Below, piece after piece: positions 51,880 through 60,413 of a stretch of DNA of 64,000 nt. The stretch is from Ardenticatenaceae bacterium. GTDB lineage: Bacteria > Chloroflexota > Anaerolineae > Promineifilales > Promineifilaceae. The DNA is taken from the NCBI GenBank assembly GCA_020634375.1, contig JACKBX010000015.1, positions 18,856-82,855 of the forward strand, given 5' to 3'. Each line of letters begins with the position of its first letter. Position 1 is the stretch's first letter. The notes below the pieces were generated by a model, which was not told the DNA's origin, ran no database searches, and was given only the letters and a program-made list of their open reading frames with translations. Position numbers and translations under genes: made by a program.

Positions 51880-54651
51880 TTAGTTATCTAAAGTGATTTG
51901 AGAACTGGTTAGGGCGGTGTTCCCGGCGCTGTCTACGGCCGTTAGCGTTACCGTCCAGGGAGCGACCCCTTTAACCCGCACACTTTGTGTCAGCATCCAG
52001 GTATCACCGACTGGAGTAAAGCGGTCACTGTTAAAGCGGCGGATGATACGGCCGTCTGCGTCAGTAATAGTCACCATCATCGTCGTCACATCACTCATCC
52101 CATCTGGGTCGGTGATAGTGGCGTGAATGTGGGCATAATACTTGCTGTTCTTATCCGTACTGCTGGAGGCAAACAGGCTCACTTCAGGGGCCAGGTTACC
52201 AGGGAAGATAAGCGCGGCGCTGTTAGCACCGTAGAAGCTGGCCGGCCCGGTGAAGACGGTGGGGTCTTGATAGGTCGCTTCGGCAACCAGAGTGGTTGTG
52301 CCACGCGTATTGGTGGGAGAGACAATACTGCCGCTGAAATTACCTTGCCAGTTGGCTGATACCAGTTCCGTTGCCAGTACATTGCCATCGCTGTCGCGCA
52401 GGCTCACCGAGACTTCTGTACTAACTGGAGTTGTTTCAATGCTGTTGGCTGCCACAGAGTGCCATTGAGAAACCGCGCCATCAAATGTGATGGTATCGCC
52501 AGGGTAGTAATCAGTGGCATCCGTGTTTAAGGAGACCTCCAGGTAATTGTAGTGGAACGTGACAGGATTTGTGCCGCGTGTCAGGGCGTCGCCAGTGTAG
52601 TTGAAGAAGACTTCAATTTCACCCGGAGCCAGTGTCCAATTGTTATCCAGGCTAAAGCCACTCTCATATTCGCCAGCCGTGCTGCGTTCGCTGATCGCGT
52701 CGTCGATAAAGACGTTACCCTGGCTGTCAGTGTAGATGGCTTGCAAATCACCGGCTAGCCCGGTGGCGGGAGCATCACCAGAAGGCAGCATAGTGAAGAC
52801 GATGAAACCACTGTCGCCACCCTGGAAGTAGTCGGCTACCAGTCCGGCGGTTATGGTTGATTTGTAAATGTTAGTGACATTCATGTAGTAGTCGTAGGCT
52901 GGTTCGCTGTGCGGAGGCCAGTTGGGGATTTCGTCCCCGTATGCAGTGGTGACAACGGCCGTATACTCTGCATTCACCGCCACAAAAGGAACCAACCGCA
53001 GGGTGTACGTACCCGTCATCTCCGGCATAAACAAGATACTTTCTGCTTCACCGACACTATTGCCACTGGATGAGACGACATTACCAGTGGGGTCCAGCAG
53101 TTCCAGGTCAAAAGCATCTTGTTCGGCGGGCGTCCAGCTAACCACAGCATTCACGTAGACCGTGTTTTCATCAACAGGAATGGGGTATTCGTTCGCAGGC
53201 ATGTTGCTGACGGCAGCAGCACTGTAACCGCGATACGTCACAGTGTCATACTGCAAACTATCCGTGTCTACGCCCATCACTTCATTCATGCCATATGCCT
53301 GGTCGCCAGCGAGGAAAGCGTCCAAGTTACCGGTCTCATTCAGGCTGGCTTCAAAAGCGGCCAACACATTCATGTAGCCCATCCCAACCTCAAACAGTTC
53401 GTAGTTGGGCATGGGGGTGGTGGTATTCATCAATAAATCCATCACCTGGTCGGGGGAGAGTTGCGGATTTTCGGAGAAGAGCAGGGCTGCTGCACCAGAA
53501 ACGTGGGGTGTAGCCATGCTCGTGCCGCTCATCATGGTGTACTGAGCTGTCCACAGCGGGTTGACCGGGTTGGGTGCTACATCCAGAGCAGTGATGCCGA
53601 TGGTGGCGGAGCGGGCGGCGTAAATGTCTACGCCGGGGGCGGTGATGTCGGGGTGTTTGTAGTAGTCGCCGTCTTTACCGCGAGAGGAGAAGCCAGCCAG
53701 ATTGCCTTGCTTGTCGCCAGCGGCTACAGCCAGCACCCAGGGGGCGATGGAATAGGGGTTCATGATGTCGTACCCGCCATCGTTACCGGCGGCGAAGACG
53801 CTGAGGATGCCCAGTTTGTATGCTTCGTAGGTGGCGATGGTAACGGGGTTGCGCACGTTCAAATCGCCGCCGCTGCTGCCCCAAGAGTTGCTGACAACGC
53901 GGATGTTGTACTCGGCGTGGTTGGCTAATACCCAGTCGTATGATTGCACGGCCGTTAAAATCGAAATTGCCTCACCAGAACCCAAGCCAATCAGCCCAAC
54001 CTCAGGAGCTACGCCTTTATAGTAGCCACCAGAGGCTGTGCCCAGGCCGCCAATCGTGCTGGCGACATGCGTCCCGTGCCCAGAGGTAGTGTCAGTTTGG
54101 GGCATTTCCACGCCCACGCCCAACGGCGTCATTTTGATGTTGGCAATCACTTTATCGCCATAAGGCAGGTCAGGGTGCAGACCATCAATACCCGAATCAA
54201 CCACAGCGACAGTCACGTCAGGGTTGCCGCCGCGCTGTCCATAGGTGTCCCAAACCACGTCTGCGCCAATATAGGGAATGGATTCGGCCAAGAAGTAGTC
54301 CAAGTCCTGATTCAGCGTGATCGAATAAACTTCCGGCCAGTTAGCGATGGTTTCAACCTGCCCAGCAGTCAAAATAGCACCTACCATCGGCAGTTCGCTC
54401 ATTTGCAGGAAATCGGCGGCCATCAGTTGTACCTGTGGTACAACGCTTAAATCGTCAAAAACGATAATGACTTCCAACAAGTCGAGGGGATTACTGTTGG
54501 CTAATTCGGCCGTCAGCGCCGGGTCCATCTTTTCATCAATGAAGCCGCCCGCATAGGCGTCATTGGAAAATGAAAACAGCCCGATGCTAAGCAATGCTAA
54601 CGCCAGGCTGATAAGAATGAACTTGTACGATTTCTTCATTGGGGTCTTCAT
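51880..54651 (-). CDS. secreted subtilisin-like serine protease (S8)
   Basis: 923 residues from the ATG at 54651 behind AGAGGAGAAGG. Signal peptide (FILISLALALLSIGLFSFS), an inhibitor-like pro-region (about 40-115), then the catalytic domain with Asp in VAVVDSGIDG (about 150), His in SGHGTHVASTIGG (about 192), Asn in AAGND and Ser in SGTSMATPHVSGAAALL (about 375). After about residue 430 the chain continues for almost 500 residues of beta-rich modules (VNAVVSWTPAEQDAFDLEL and later Ig-like NEW3 pieces). Extracellular proteolysis. The C-terminus has no sortase or YLPLV motif. Confidence 0.92.
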   Translation of the reverse strand: MKTPMKKSYKFILISLALALLSIGLFSFSNDAYAGGFIDEKMDPALTAELANSNPLDLLEVIIVFDDLSVVPQVQLMAADFLQMSELPMVGAILTAGQVETIANWPEVYSITLNQDLDYFLAESIPYIGADVVWDTYGQRGGNPDVTVAVVDSGIDGLHPDLPYGDKVIANIKMTPLGVGVEMPQTDTTSGHGTHVASTIGGLGTASGGYYKGVAPEVGLIGLGSGEAISILTAVQSYDWVLANHAEYNIRVVSNSWGSSGGDLNVRNPVTIATYEAYKLGILSVFAAGNDGGYDIMNPYSIAPWVLAVAAGDKQGNLAGFSSRGKDGDYYKHPDITAPGVDIYAARSATIGITALDVAPNPVNPLWTAQYTMMSGTSMATPHVSGAAALLFSENPQLSPDQVMDLLMNTTTPMPNYELFEVGMGYMNVLAAFEASLNETGNLDAFLAGDQAYGMNEVMGVDTDSLQYDTVTYRGYSAAAVSNMPANEYPIPVDENTVYVNAVVSWTPAEQDAFDLELLDPTGNVVSSSGNSVGEAESILFMPEMTGTYTLRLVPFVAVNAEYTAVVTTAYGDEIPNWPPHSEPAYDYYMNVTNIYKSTITAGLVADYFQGGDSGFIVFTMLPSGDAPATGLAGDLQAIYTDSQGNVFIDDAISERSTAGEYESGFSLDNNWTLAPGEIEVFFNYTGDALTRGTNPVTFHYNYLEVSLNTDATDYYPGDTITFDGAVSQWHSVAANSIETTPVSTEVSVSLRDSDGNVLATELVSANWQGNFSGSIVSPTNTRGTTTLVAEATYQDPTVFTGPASFYGANSAALIFPGNLAPEVSLFASSSTDKNSKYYAHIHATITDPDGMSDVTTMMVTITDADGRIIRRFNSDRFTPVGDTWMLTQSVRVKGVAPWTVTLTAVDSAGNTALTSSQITLDN

Positions 54652-54705
54652 TTACCTTCTCCTCTAATGCTAAAAGTTGATAATAGATTGCTGATAGTGG
54701 CAGTT

Positions 54706-54765
54706 TACGGCCGTACCGCTACGGAACCGCTACCGTTACCGTTACGGCTATCGTTACGGGGAAAC
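54706..54765. repeat. degenerate period-6/7 words upstream of the subtilase gene
   Basis: ACGGCCGTACCGCTACGGAA, then CCGCTACCGTTACCGTTACG and GCTATCGTTACGGGG form iterated TACCGT words (54708-54762), close to the ACGGCCGT palindrome. The 54652-54947 gap has no other gene apart from the hairpin at 54841. Confidence 0.55.
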
Positions 54766-54840
54766 AGGCGTACAATTTACAATCAATTTACAATCGCGCA
54801 TTGGTTTGTTTACATGCGAGGGCTATGCTCTAGTTATAAA

Positions 54841-54915
54841 GTCACCACGAAGACACGAAGGCATGAAGTTTCCCTGAAAAAACTCTTCGTTTCTTCCTGT
54901 CCACGTGGTTTTTTA
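54841..54915. repeat. ACCACGAAGACACGAAG hairpin upstream of the secreted gene
   Basis: CACCACGAAGACACGAAG (54842-54859) with GCATGAAG, then after ACTCTTCGTTTCTTCCTGTC the inverted TTCTTCCTGTCCACGTGGTT (54890-54909). Same build as the other word hairpins. It precedes the gene at 54948. Confidence 0.65.
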
Positions 54916-54947
54916 AGTAGATTTAGAAATAGTAATGAGGTGATGAC

Positions 54948-55466
54948 GTGACATTTTTAAGGAAACGCAAATGGGTAACTGGATTATTGGTTTTAGGGTT
55001 GGTCTTGATGGGAACATTGCTTTGGAATACACCGACGCCAGCGTTGGCACAAGACAATCCAGGACGGGCAACGCCCAGCGGAGCGAACCTGGAAATCTTT
55101 TATGAGCGCGAACAACTGGTGGCTGACCGTCAGGGAGAGGCTTTGCAGCGTACAGGTGACGCGGTGGCCTGGGTGGAAGATTTGATCGCCCGGCTCCAGG
55201 ACGAAGGATTTGACACGGCCGATTTGGAAGCCGCCCTCGCCACTTATCAAAATGGCGTGGCCGACGCTCAGGCCGCTCACGGCAGTGCAGTCGGAATCTT
55301 GAATGCCCATGCGGGCTTTGACAACGCTGGAAACGTGACCGATTTTTCGCAGGCGTTACAAACGGTACGCGATGCCGGGCAGTATTTGCGTGAAACGCAT
55401 CTCAAGCTGCGCGGCGCCAATTTGGATTTACGGCAGGCGTTACGGGCCTGGCGTGACGCTCACTGA
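54948..55466 (+). CDS. secreted helical protein of unknown function
   Basis: 172 residues with a GTG start after GAGGTG. N-terminal signal peptide (KWVTGLLVLGLVLMGTLLW) ending in LAQ. The mature protein is helical with EREQLVADRQGEALQRTGDAVAWVEDLIARLQDEGFDT and DFSQALQTVRDAGQYLRETHLKLRGANLDLRQALRAW, suggesting a helical bundle on the cell surface. Paired with the next lipoprotein gene. Function unknown. Confidence 0.65.
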   Translation: MTFLRKRKWVTGLLVLGLVLMGTLLWNTPTPALAQDNPGRATPSGANLEIFYEREQLVADRQGEALQRTGDAVAWVEDLIARLQDEGFDTADLEAALATYQNGVADAQAAHGSAVGILNAHAGFDNAGNVTDFSQALQTVRDAGQYLRETHLKLRGANLDLRQALRAWRDAH

Positions 55467-55485
55467 CAGAATGAGGACAAAGCAC

Positions 55486-55878
55486 ATGCATAATCAACGA
55501 CGTTCTTACCAAGTTTACTGGCTGTTGGCGCTTCTTGTTCTGCTGATGATGGCAACGGCTTGCAACGGCCGTCTTCGATCACGACGAGACACACCACTGC
55601 CTACTCAGATTCCCGAAGCAGAACTACCGGCTAATACAAACTCGCCCCAGCTTCCGGCGACGTTTACGCCAGAAGCGCAGCCAGCGCCCATCGAAATTGA
55701 CGCAGCAACGGCCGTTGTCCAAACGCCAGCGCCCGCAGCAGCAGAGACAGCCGTCATCCCCACGACAGAACCATCTCCGGCCTTATCGTCTGATACGGAG
55801 CAATTATTTACCGATTTGGATAATTTGCTCAACCAGCTTGATCAGTTAAACAGCGACGATTTATCCGATTTGCCATAA
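55486..55878 (+). CDS. lipoprotein with a proline-rich tail
   Basis: 130 residues from the ATG at 55486. Signal peptide (VYWLLALLVLLMMATAC) with lipobox TAC. The mature part is Pro/Ala/Thr/Glu-rich and low-complexity (PLPTQIPEAELPANTNSPQLP, PAPAAAETAVIPTTEP). The C-terminus has DLDNLLNQLDQLNSDDLSD, an amphipathic helix-like repeat. It lies 20 bp after the secreted helical protein, so they may act together at the surface. The family is unknown. Confidence 0.65.
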   Translation: MHNQRRSYQVYWLLALLVLLMMATACNGRLRSRRDTPLPTQIPEAELPANTNSPQLPATFTPEAQPAPIEIDAATAVVQTPAPAAAETAVIPTTEPSPALSSDTEQLFTDLDNLLNQLDQLNSDDLSDLP

Positions 55879-56004
55879 GTTACCCAAACGTGATAGTTGC
55901 AGAACGGCCGTTCTCTGCCAGGGAACGGCCGTTTAACGCTGCCAGATGAAATCGTTCCACAGTCTGTTAGAAACACGAGGAGAAAATGTTATACTTCAAA
56001 CATC

Positions 56005-59000
56005 ATGACCCGGCTTTCCATCCGACTTCTAGGCACGCCCATCATCACGGTTGATGATAAGCCGATTGAGGTGGACACCCGCAAAGCAATTGCATTGCTG
56101 GTGTATCTCGCCATCACCCGGCAAACGCACCGGCGCAGCGCATTGGCGGTGTTGTTTTGGCCCGATTCTGATCAGGAGCGAGGGCGGACGGCGCTGCGGC
56201 GCACGTTGGCAGCGCTGAACAAGGCTGTGGGCAAAGGATGGATCGAAGCGGATCGAGCGACCATCGGCTTGAATGAGGCGCAGGATGGGTTGTGGGTAGA
56301 TGCGTTGCAATTGCGGGAGATGGCAACGGCCGTTTCCCGCCCCACCGGTATTGATTGTGTCAATCAACTTAATTGGCTACGCGAAGTCTCCAGGCTATAT
56401 CGCGGTAATTTTCTACACGGCTTCACCCTCAGCGACAGTTCCGCTTTTGACGAGTGGCAGTTCTTCCAGGCGGAACAATGTAAGCAAGAAATCGGCACAA
56501 TCTGGCAAAAACTGGTTTACTGCCTAACGCAAATGGGCGAGTTTGAGGAAGCGATAGGCTATGCGCGGCAGTGGCTGGCGCTGGACACATTACACGAACT
56601 ACCACACCAGCAGTTGATGCAGTTGTATGCCTGGGCCGGGCAGCGAGCGGCAGCGCTGCGGCAATATGAGGAGTGCAGCCGCATTTTAGACGAGGAAATT
56701 GGCGTGCCTCCCCAACCGGAAACAACGGCCGTTTACGAGCAAATCCTCAACAAAACCCTGCCCATGCCCACCGCCGCCGCACCACGCCTGGTAACGGCCG
56801 TCTCCCCCTCTCCCACTCCCCCCATCTCCCCGCCCCCCAAAAAGCCGCGCCACAACCTGCCCACTCCCGCCATCCCCTTCGTGGGCCGGGAACAAGAACT
56901 GCGGGAAGTAAACGGCCGTCTCGACGACCCGCGCTGCCGGCTGCTGACTATCATCGGGCCGGGCGGCGTGGGCAAAACGCGGCTGGCGCTGGAAGTGGCC
57001 GCCCAACGGCGCGAGCAGTACGCGCACGGCGTCTTTTTCGTGCCCCTCACCGACATCAGCGACGCCGGACACCTGGAAGCGCTGCTGGCGGAGACAATTC
57101 GCTTCGCCTTTTACGGGCGCGGCGACCAGCGCACCCAGCTTCTGGATCATCTGCGCGACAAGGCGATGCTGCTGGCGTTGGATAATTTTGAGCATGTGCT
57201 GGACGGCGTGGATTTGGTAACGGCCGTTCTGCAACACGCGCCCCAGGTCAAATTCCTCATTACCACCCAGGAACGGCTTAATTTGCGCGAGGAATGGTTA
57301 TACGAGATTGACGCCTTCGCCTGTCCGCAAAATGGCGAAGCGCCAGATAAAAACAGCGCCTACCAGCTTTTTTTGCAGCGCGCCCGGCAGGTGCAGCCCC
57401 AATTTACGCCTACTAACGACGAGCCATCGCGCATCGTCCAGATTTGCCGCGCCGTCGGCGGGCTGGCCCTGGGCATCGAACTGGCCGCCTCCTGGATTCG
57501 CATCCTCTCCCCCGCCGAAATCGTCAGCCAGATGGAGCAGAACCTGGATTTTCTCACCACATCCTTGCGCGATGTGCCTGACCGTCATCGCAGTTTGCGG
57601 GCCATTTTCGCCTACTCCTGGGAACTGCTAACCGATCAGGAACGAGAAACGTTTGTACGGCTGGCCGTGTTCCAGAGCGGCTTCGAGATTCCAACGGCGT
57701 TAACCGTCGCCCAAATTTCGCTGCCCAGTTTACTGACGCTGGCCGACAAATCGCTGCTGCGCCAGACGCAAAACGGCCGCTATGAAATCCCAGCCGTTTT
57801 ACGCGCTTATGCCCAAGACAGATTCCAAGCCCATGCCCAGGCAACGGCCATCCAGGCGCGCCACGCCGATCATTACCTCTGTGCGCTGGCCCAGCAGGAA
57901 AGCCATTTGAAAGACGGCGGGCAAAAAGAAGCGCTGCAAGCAATTCGCCAGGAAATGGAGAATATCCGCGCTGCCTGGCGGGAAGCGCTGGCAAATGGGC
58001 AGGTGAATGTCCTGCTGGACGCGCTGCCATCGCTGCGGTTGTTTTACGAGATGCGAAGCTGGTTTGGCGAAGGGGTGCAGTTGTTCGGCGAAGCGATTGA
58101 GCAGCCCCTGGCGCAAAAAAGCCAGCGTTTGCGGGGACAACTGCTGACGGCGCAAGGCGGACTCTTGTTCCGGCTGGCGCGTTTTGAAGAGGCGGAATCA
58201 CAGCTGCTGGAGAGCCTGGACGTTTTGTGCCCGCTGGACGACACGGCGACCATCGCCCTGACGCGCTATTATTTGGGCAATGTGGTGGAGGCCAACGGCC
58301 GTTACCCGCAAGCCATCGCCTACCTGGAAGAAAGCCTGGATTTGTGCCGCGCCGCCGGGGATCAATGGGGCGCGGCCGCCGCCCTCAATTCATTGGGCAA
58401 TATCGCCTTTGTCAGCCGTGATTACAATGCCTCGCGGCAGCATTACCAGGAAAGCCTGCTGATGCGCCGTCACATTGGCGACCAGCGCGGCATTGCCGTT
58501 TGCTATCACAACATGGGCAACGTGCCCCTGGTGGTAGGCGAATATGCCGAGGCGAAGCGCCTGTACCAAGAAAGTTTGCGTCTGCACCGGGAATTACAAG
58601 ACAACCGGGGCATCGGCCACGCGCTGAACAACATCGGTTACGTGGCCTGGCTGCAAGGGCTGTATGCGGAATCAGAGCGTTATTTGCAAGATAGCCTGAC
58701 CACGCTGACGGAGGTGGGCGACCAGCGGGGGATGGCCCACGCCCAGCAGAATTTGGGGCACGTGGCAGCGGCGAACGGCCGTTTCGAGACCGCCGTCGCC
58801 TATTATGAAGAGAGCCGCTTCCTGTTCCAATCCATCGGGGATCGGGCGGGAATGAGCGATGTGCTGGTCAATTTGGGCGATGTGGCCCGGCAGCAGGGGC
58901 AGATGGCGGCGGCGGAACGCTGGTACCAATCGGCTTTGGCGGAAGCGCAGGCGGTGGGGGCAACGGCCGTTTTGCTGGATGGACTGGCAGGCATGACGCA

Positions 59001-59199
59001 GATATATTGGGCAAATGGTGAGTTTGAGAAGGGATGGGGATTAACGGCCGTTGTCGCCAATCATCCTGACACCCCCCTGCCCACCCAACAGCACATCACC
59101 CAGTTGCGCGGGCAATGGGAACGGGAACGGCAGGGTAAACGGCCGTTGGACAATCGCTCTCTTGAAGAGTGGGTAGCTGCAATTCTCAACGCTGATTAA
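56005..59199 (+). CDS. BTAD-STAND-TPR transcriptional regulator
   Basis: 1,064 residues from MTRLSIRLLG. The first approximately 265 residues are a SARP-type DNA-binding winged helix plus BTAD domain (LFWPDSDQERGRTALRRTLAALN, EEAIGYARQWLALD). A P-loop STAND ATPase follows: GPGGVGKTRLALEVAAQRRE (about 318), LLALDNFEHVLDGVDLV (about 390). The last third is TPR-like repeats (ARQWLAL-type A/L pattern, RGIGHALNNIGYVAW). Such proteins are large regulators that respond to a signal through nucleotide exchange. There is a possible leaderless start (TATACT 8 nt before the ATG). It heads the block with the PPOX-fold and unknown genes. Confidence 0.85.
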   Translation: MTRLSIRLLGTPIITVDDKPIEVDTRKAIALLVYLAITRQTHRRSALAVLFWPDSDQERGRTALRRTLAALNKAVGKGWIEADRATIGLNEAQDGLWVDALQLREMATAVSRPTGIDCVNQLNWLREVSRLYRGNFLHGFTLSDSSAFDEWQFFQAEQCKQEIGTIWQKLVYCLTQMGEFEEAIGYARQWLALDTLHELPHQQLMQLYAWAGQRAAALRQYEECSRILDEEIGVPPQPETTAVYEQILNKTLPMPTAAAPRLVTAVSPSPTPPISPPPKKPRHNLPTPAIPFVGREQELREVNGRLDDPRCRLLTIIGPGGVGKTRLALEVAAQRREQYAHGVFFVPLTDISDAGHLEALLAETIRFAFYGRGDQRTQLLDHLRDKAMLLALDNFEHVLDGVDLVTAVLQHAPQVKFLITTQERLNLREEWLYEIDAFACPQNGEAPDKNSAYQLFLQRARQVQPQFTPTNDEPSRIVQICRAVGGLALGIELAASWIRILSPAEIVSQMEQNLDFLTTSLRDVPDRHRSLRAIFAYSWELLTDQERETFVRLAVFQSGFEIPTALTVAQISLPSLLTLADKSLLRQTQNGRYEIPAVLRAYAQDRFQAHAQATAIQARHADHYLCALAQQESHLKDGGQKEALQAIRQEMENIRAAWREALANGQVNVLLDALPSLRLFYEMRSWFGEGVQLFGEAIEQPLAQKSQRLRGQLLTAQGGLLFRLARFEEAESQLLESLDVLCPLDDTATIALTRYYLGNVVEANGRYPQAIAYLEESLDLCRAAGDQWGAAAALNSLGNIAFVSRDYNASRQHYQESLLMRRHIGDQRGIAVCYHNMGNVPLVVGEYAEAKRLYQESLRLHRELQDNRGIGHALNNIGYVAWLQGLYAESERYLQDSLTTLTEVGDQRGMAHAQQNLGHVAAANGRFETAVAYYEESRFLFQSIGDRAGMSDVLVNLGDVARQQGQMAAAERWYQSALAEAQAVGATAVLLDGLAGMTQIYWANGEFEKGWGLTAVVANHPDTPLPTQQHITQLRGQWERERQGKRPLDNRSLEEWVAAILNAD

Positions 59200-59220
59200 T
59201 GAAGGAAGGGGACGAAACAA

Positions 59221-59724
59221 ATGCAAGTCAATGAAAATTGGGCAGAAATCAAACAGCTTTTCAGGAACGCTTTCCGATCATCTTTTCATTATGCCATAGC
59301 GACAGTTAATGAAAATGGTGAGCCACACATCACGCCGATTGGCTCATTGATTCTGGGTAAACCGGGGCATGGCGTCTATTTTGAGGAGTTTCCCAGCCAA
59401 CTGCCGCGCAATTTGAAGACCAATCAGCATGTATGCGTGTTGGCCGTGAACAGCGACCGCTGGTTCTGGCTCAAGTCGCTCATTCGCGGACGCTTTGCCG
59501 AGCCGCCGGCCGTGCGCCTGTACGGGACTGTGGGTGAAGTCCGGCCAGCAACGCCAAAGGAAATTCAATTGTGGCAGCGGCGGGTGAAACCGGTCAGCTT
59601 TACCAAAGGGCACGCCATGATGTGGCGGCAAATGAGTACGGTGCGCGACATTGCGTTTTCACACATGGAACCGGTACGCATTGGCGACATGACGCACAAT
59701 ACCTGGAACCTGCTCAAAAGTTAG
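59221..59724 (+). CDS. pyridoxamine 5'-phosphate oxidase-fold protein
   Basis: 167 residues, GAAGGGGACGAAACAA before the ATG. Residues about 20-110 (YAIATVNENGEPHITPIGSL, GHGVYFEEFPSQLPRNLKTNQHVCVLAVNSD) match the split-barrel flavin-binding fold of PNPOx-like proteins. The C-terminal part (RRVKPVSFTKGHAMMWRQMSTVRD) is longer than usual. Such proteins bind FMN, F420 or haem; the partner is unclear. Close to the upstream regulator, possibly its target. Confidence 0.75.
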   Translation: MQVNENWAEIKQLFRNAFRSSFHYAIATVNENGEPHITPIGSLILGKPGHGVYFEEFPSQLPRNLKTNQHVCVLAVNSDRWFWLKSLIRGRFAEPPAVRLYGTVGEVRPATPKEIQLWQRRVKPVSFTKGHAMMWRQMSTVRDIAFSHMEPVRIGDMTHNTWNLLKS

Positions 59725-59736
59725 TATACCATCCTC

Positions 59737-60312
59737 ATGAAATTTCATCTTTACCAATACTTTGAAACACATCCGCGACAAAAACAGGCAGCAAAGTGGT
59801 GGATACGGCTGGGTTTGCCCTTGCCGGAGCGAATGAAGCGGCAGATTGCCAATCAAATCCATGCCGAGATGTTGGTGCGTTTGACGGCCGTTATCCTACA
59901 AAAAGGCACGTTAGATTGGCAGCAAGCGCTTGCCGCGCAGTATGAATTGGGTCAAGAAATTGCGGCCCAAACCGCCGACATCCTATCACTCCAGACAAAT
60001 GATGTGGGCAGTCTTGCCAAAATTGTGGACTTTCTTCATGGGCTGCTGGATATAGGGGGCAAGCAGGTAGTCGTGGACACTGCGGGCGAAAATGTGTGCC
60101 GCTGGACGAACTGCCCGCTTGCCGCACAGCTTAAAGGGTCGCCAAACGGCGCCGGAGTCGCATACTGCCATCTGTATCAGGAAATGTACAAAGGGGTTCT
60201 GTTTGCATTGAATCCCAATGCGCGAGCCAATACGCTAGAAATTACCCAATCTTTGGGGAAGCCGTATTGTGAAATCAGAACTTTTTGGGAGTGTTGGTCA
60301 GGTTTGTTATAG
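59737..60312 (+). CDS. protein of unknown function, possible ATC hydrolase-like
   Basis: 191 residues. N-terminus: MKFHLYQYFETHPRQKQAAKWWIRLGL. The C-terminal half has ENVCRWTNCPLAAQLKGSP, a cysteine-proline group, and CHLYQEMYKGVLFALNPNAR, with a final Cys (YCEIRTFWECW). The arrangement recalls small cysteine-containing hydrolase or V4R-like domains, among them the L-2-amino-thiazoline-4-carboxylate hydrolase family; this is a weak guess. The gene lies 12 bp after the PPOX gene and its end faces the minus-strand BTAD regulator. Confidence 0.5.
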   Translation: MKFHLYQYFETHPRQKQAAKWWIRLGLPLPERMKRQIANQIHAEMLVRLTAVILQKGTLDWQQALAAQYELGQEIAAQTADILSLQTNDVGSLAKIVDFLHGLLDIGGKQVVVDTAGENVCRWTNCPLAAQLKGSPNGAGVAYCHLYQEMYKGVLFALNPNARANTLEITQSLGKPYCEIRTFWECWSGLL

Positions 60313-60413
60313 CTTGCTGAATACGCGAAGGATCTGCGTAAATCAGATCTGCGTCTTCAATACAGATTGGCAACTGAAACAGGTTAGCCTTGCATTCTAC
60401 GGCAAATCGCCAA

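Noticed and set aside
55985..56004. ATG at 55986 as the start of the BTAD regulator
   Set aside because: It is out of frame with the conserved MTRLSIRLLG start and its frame ends early, despite the better-placed GAGGAG.
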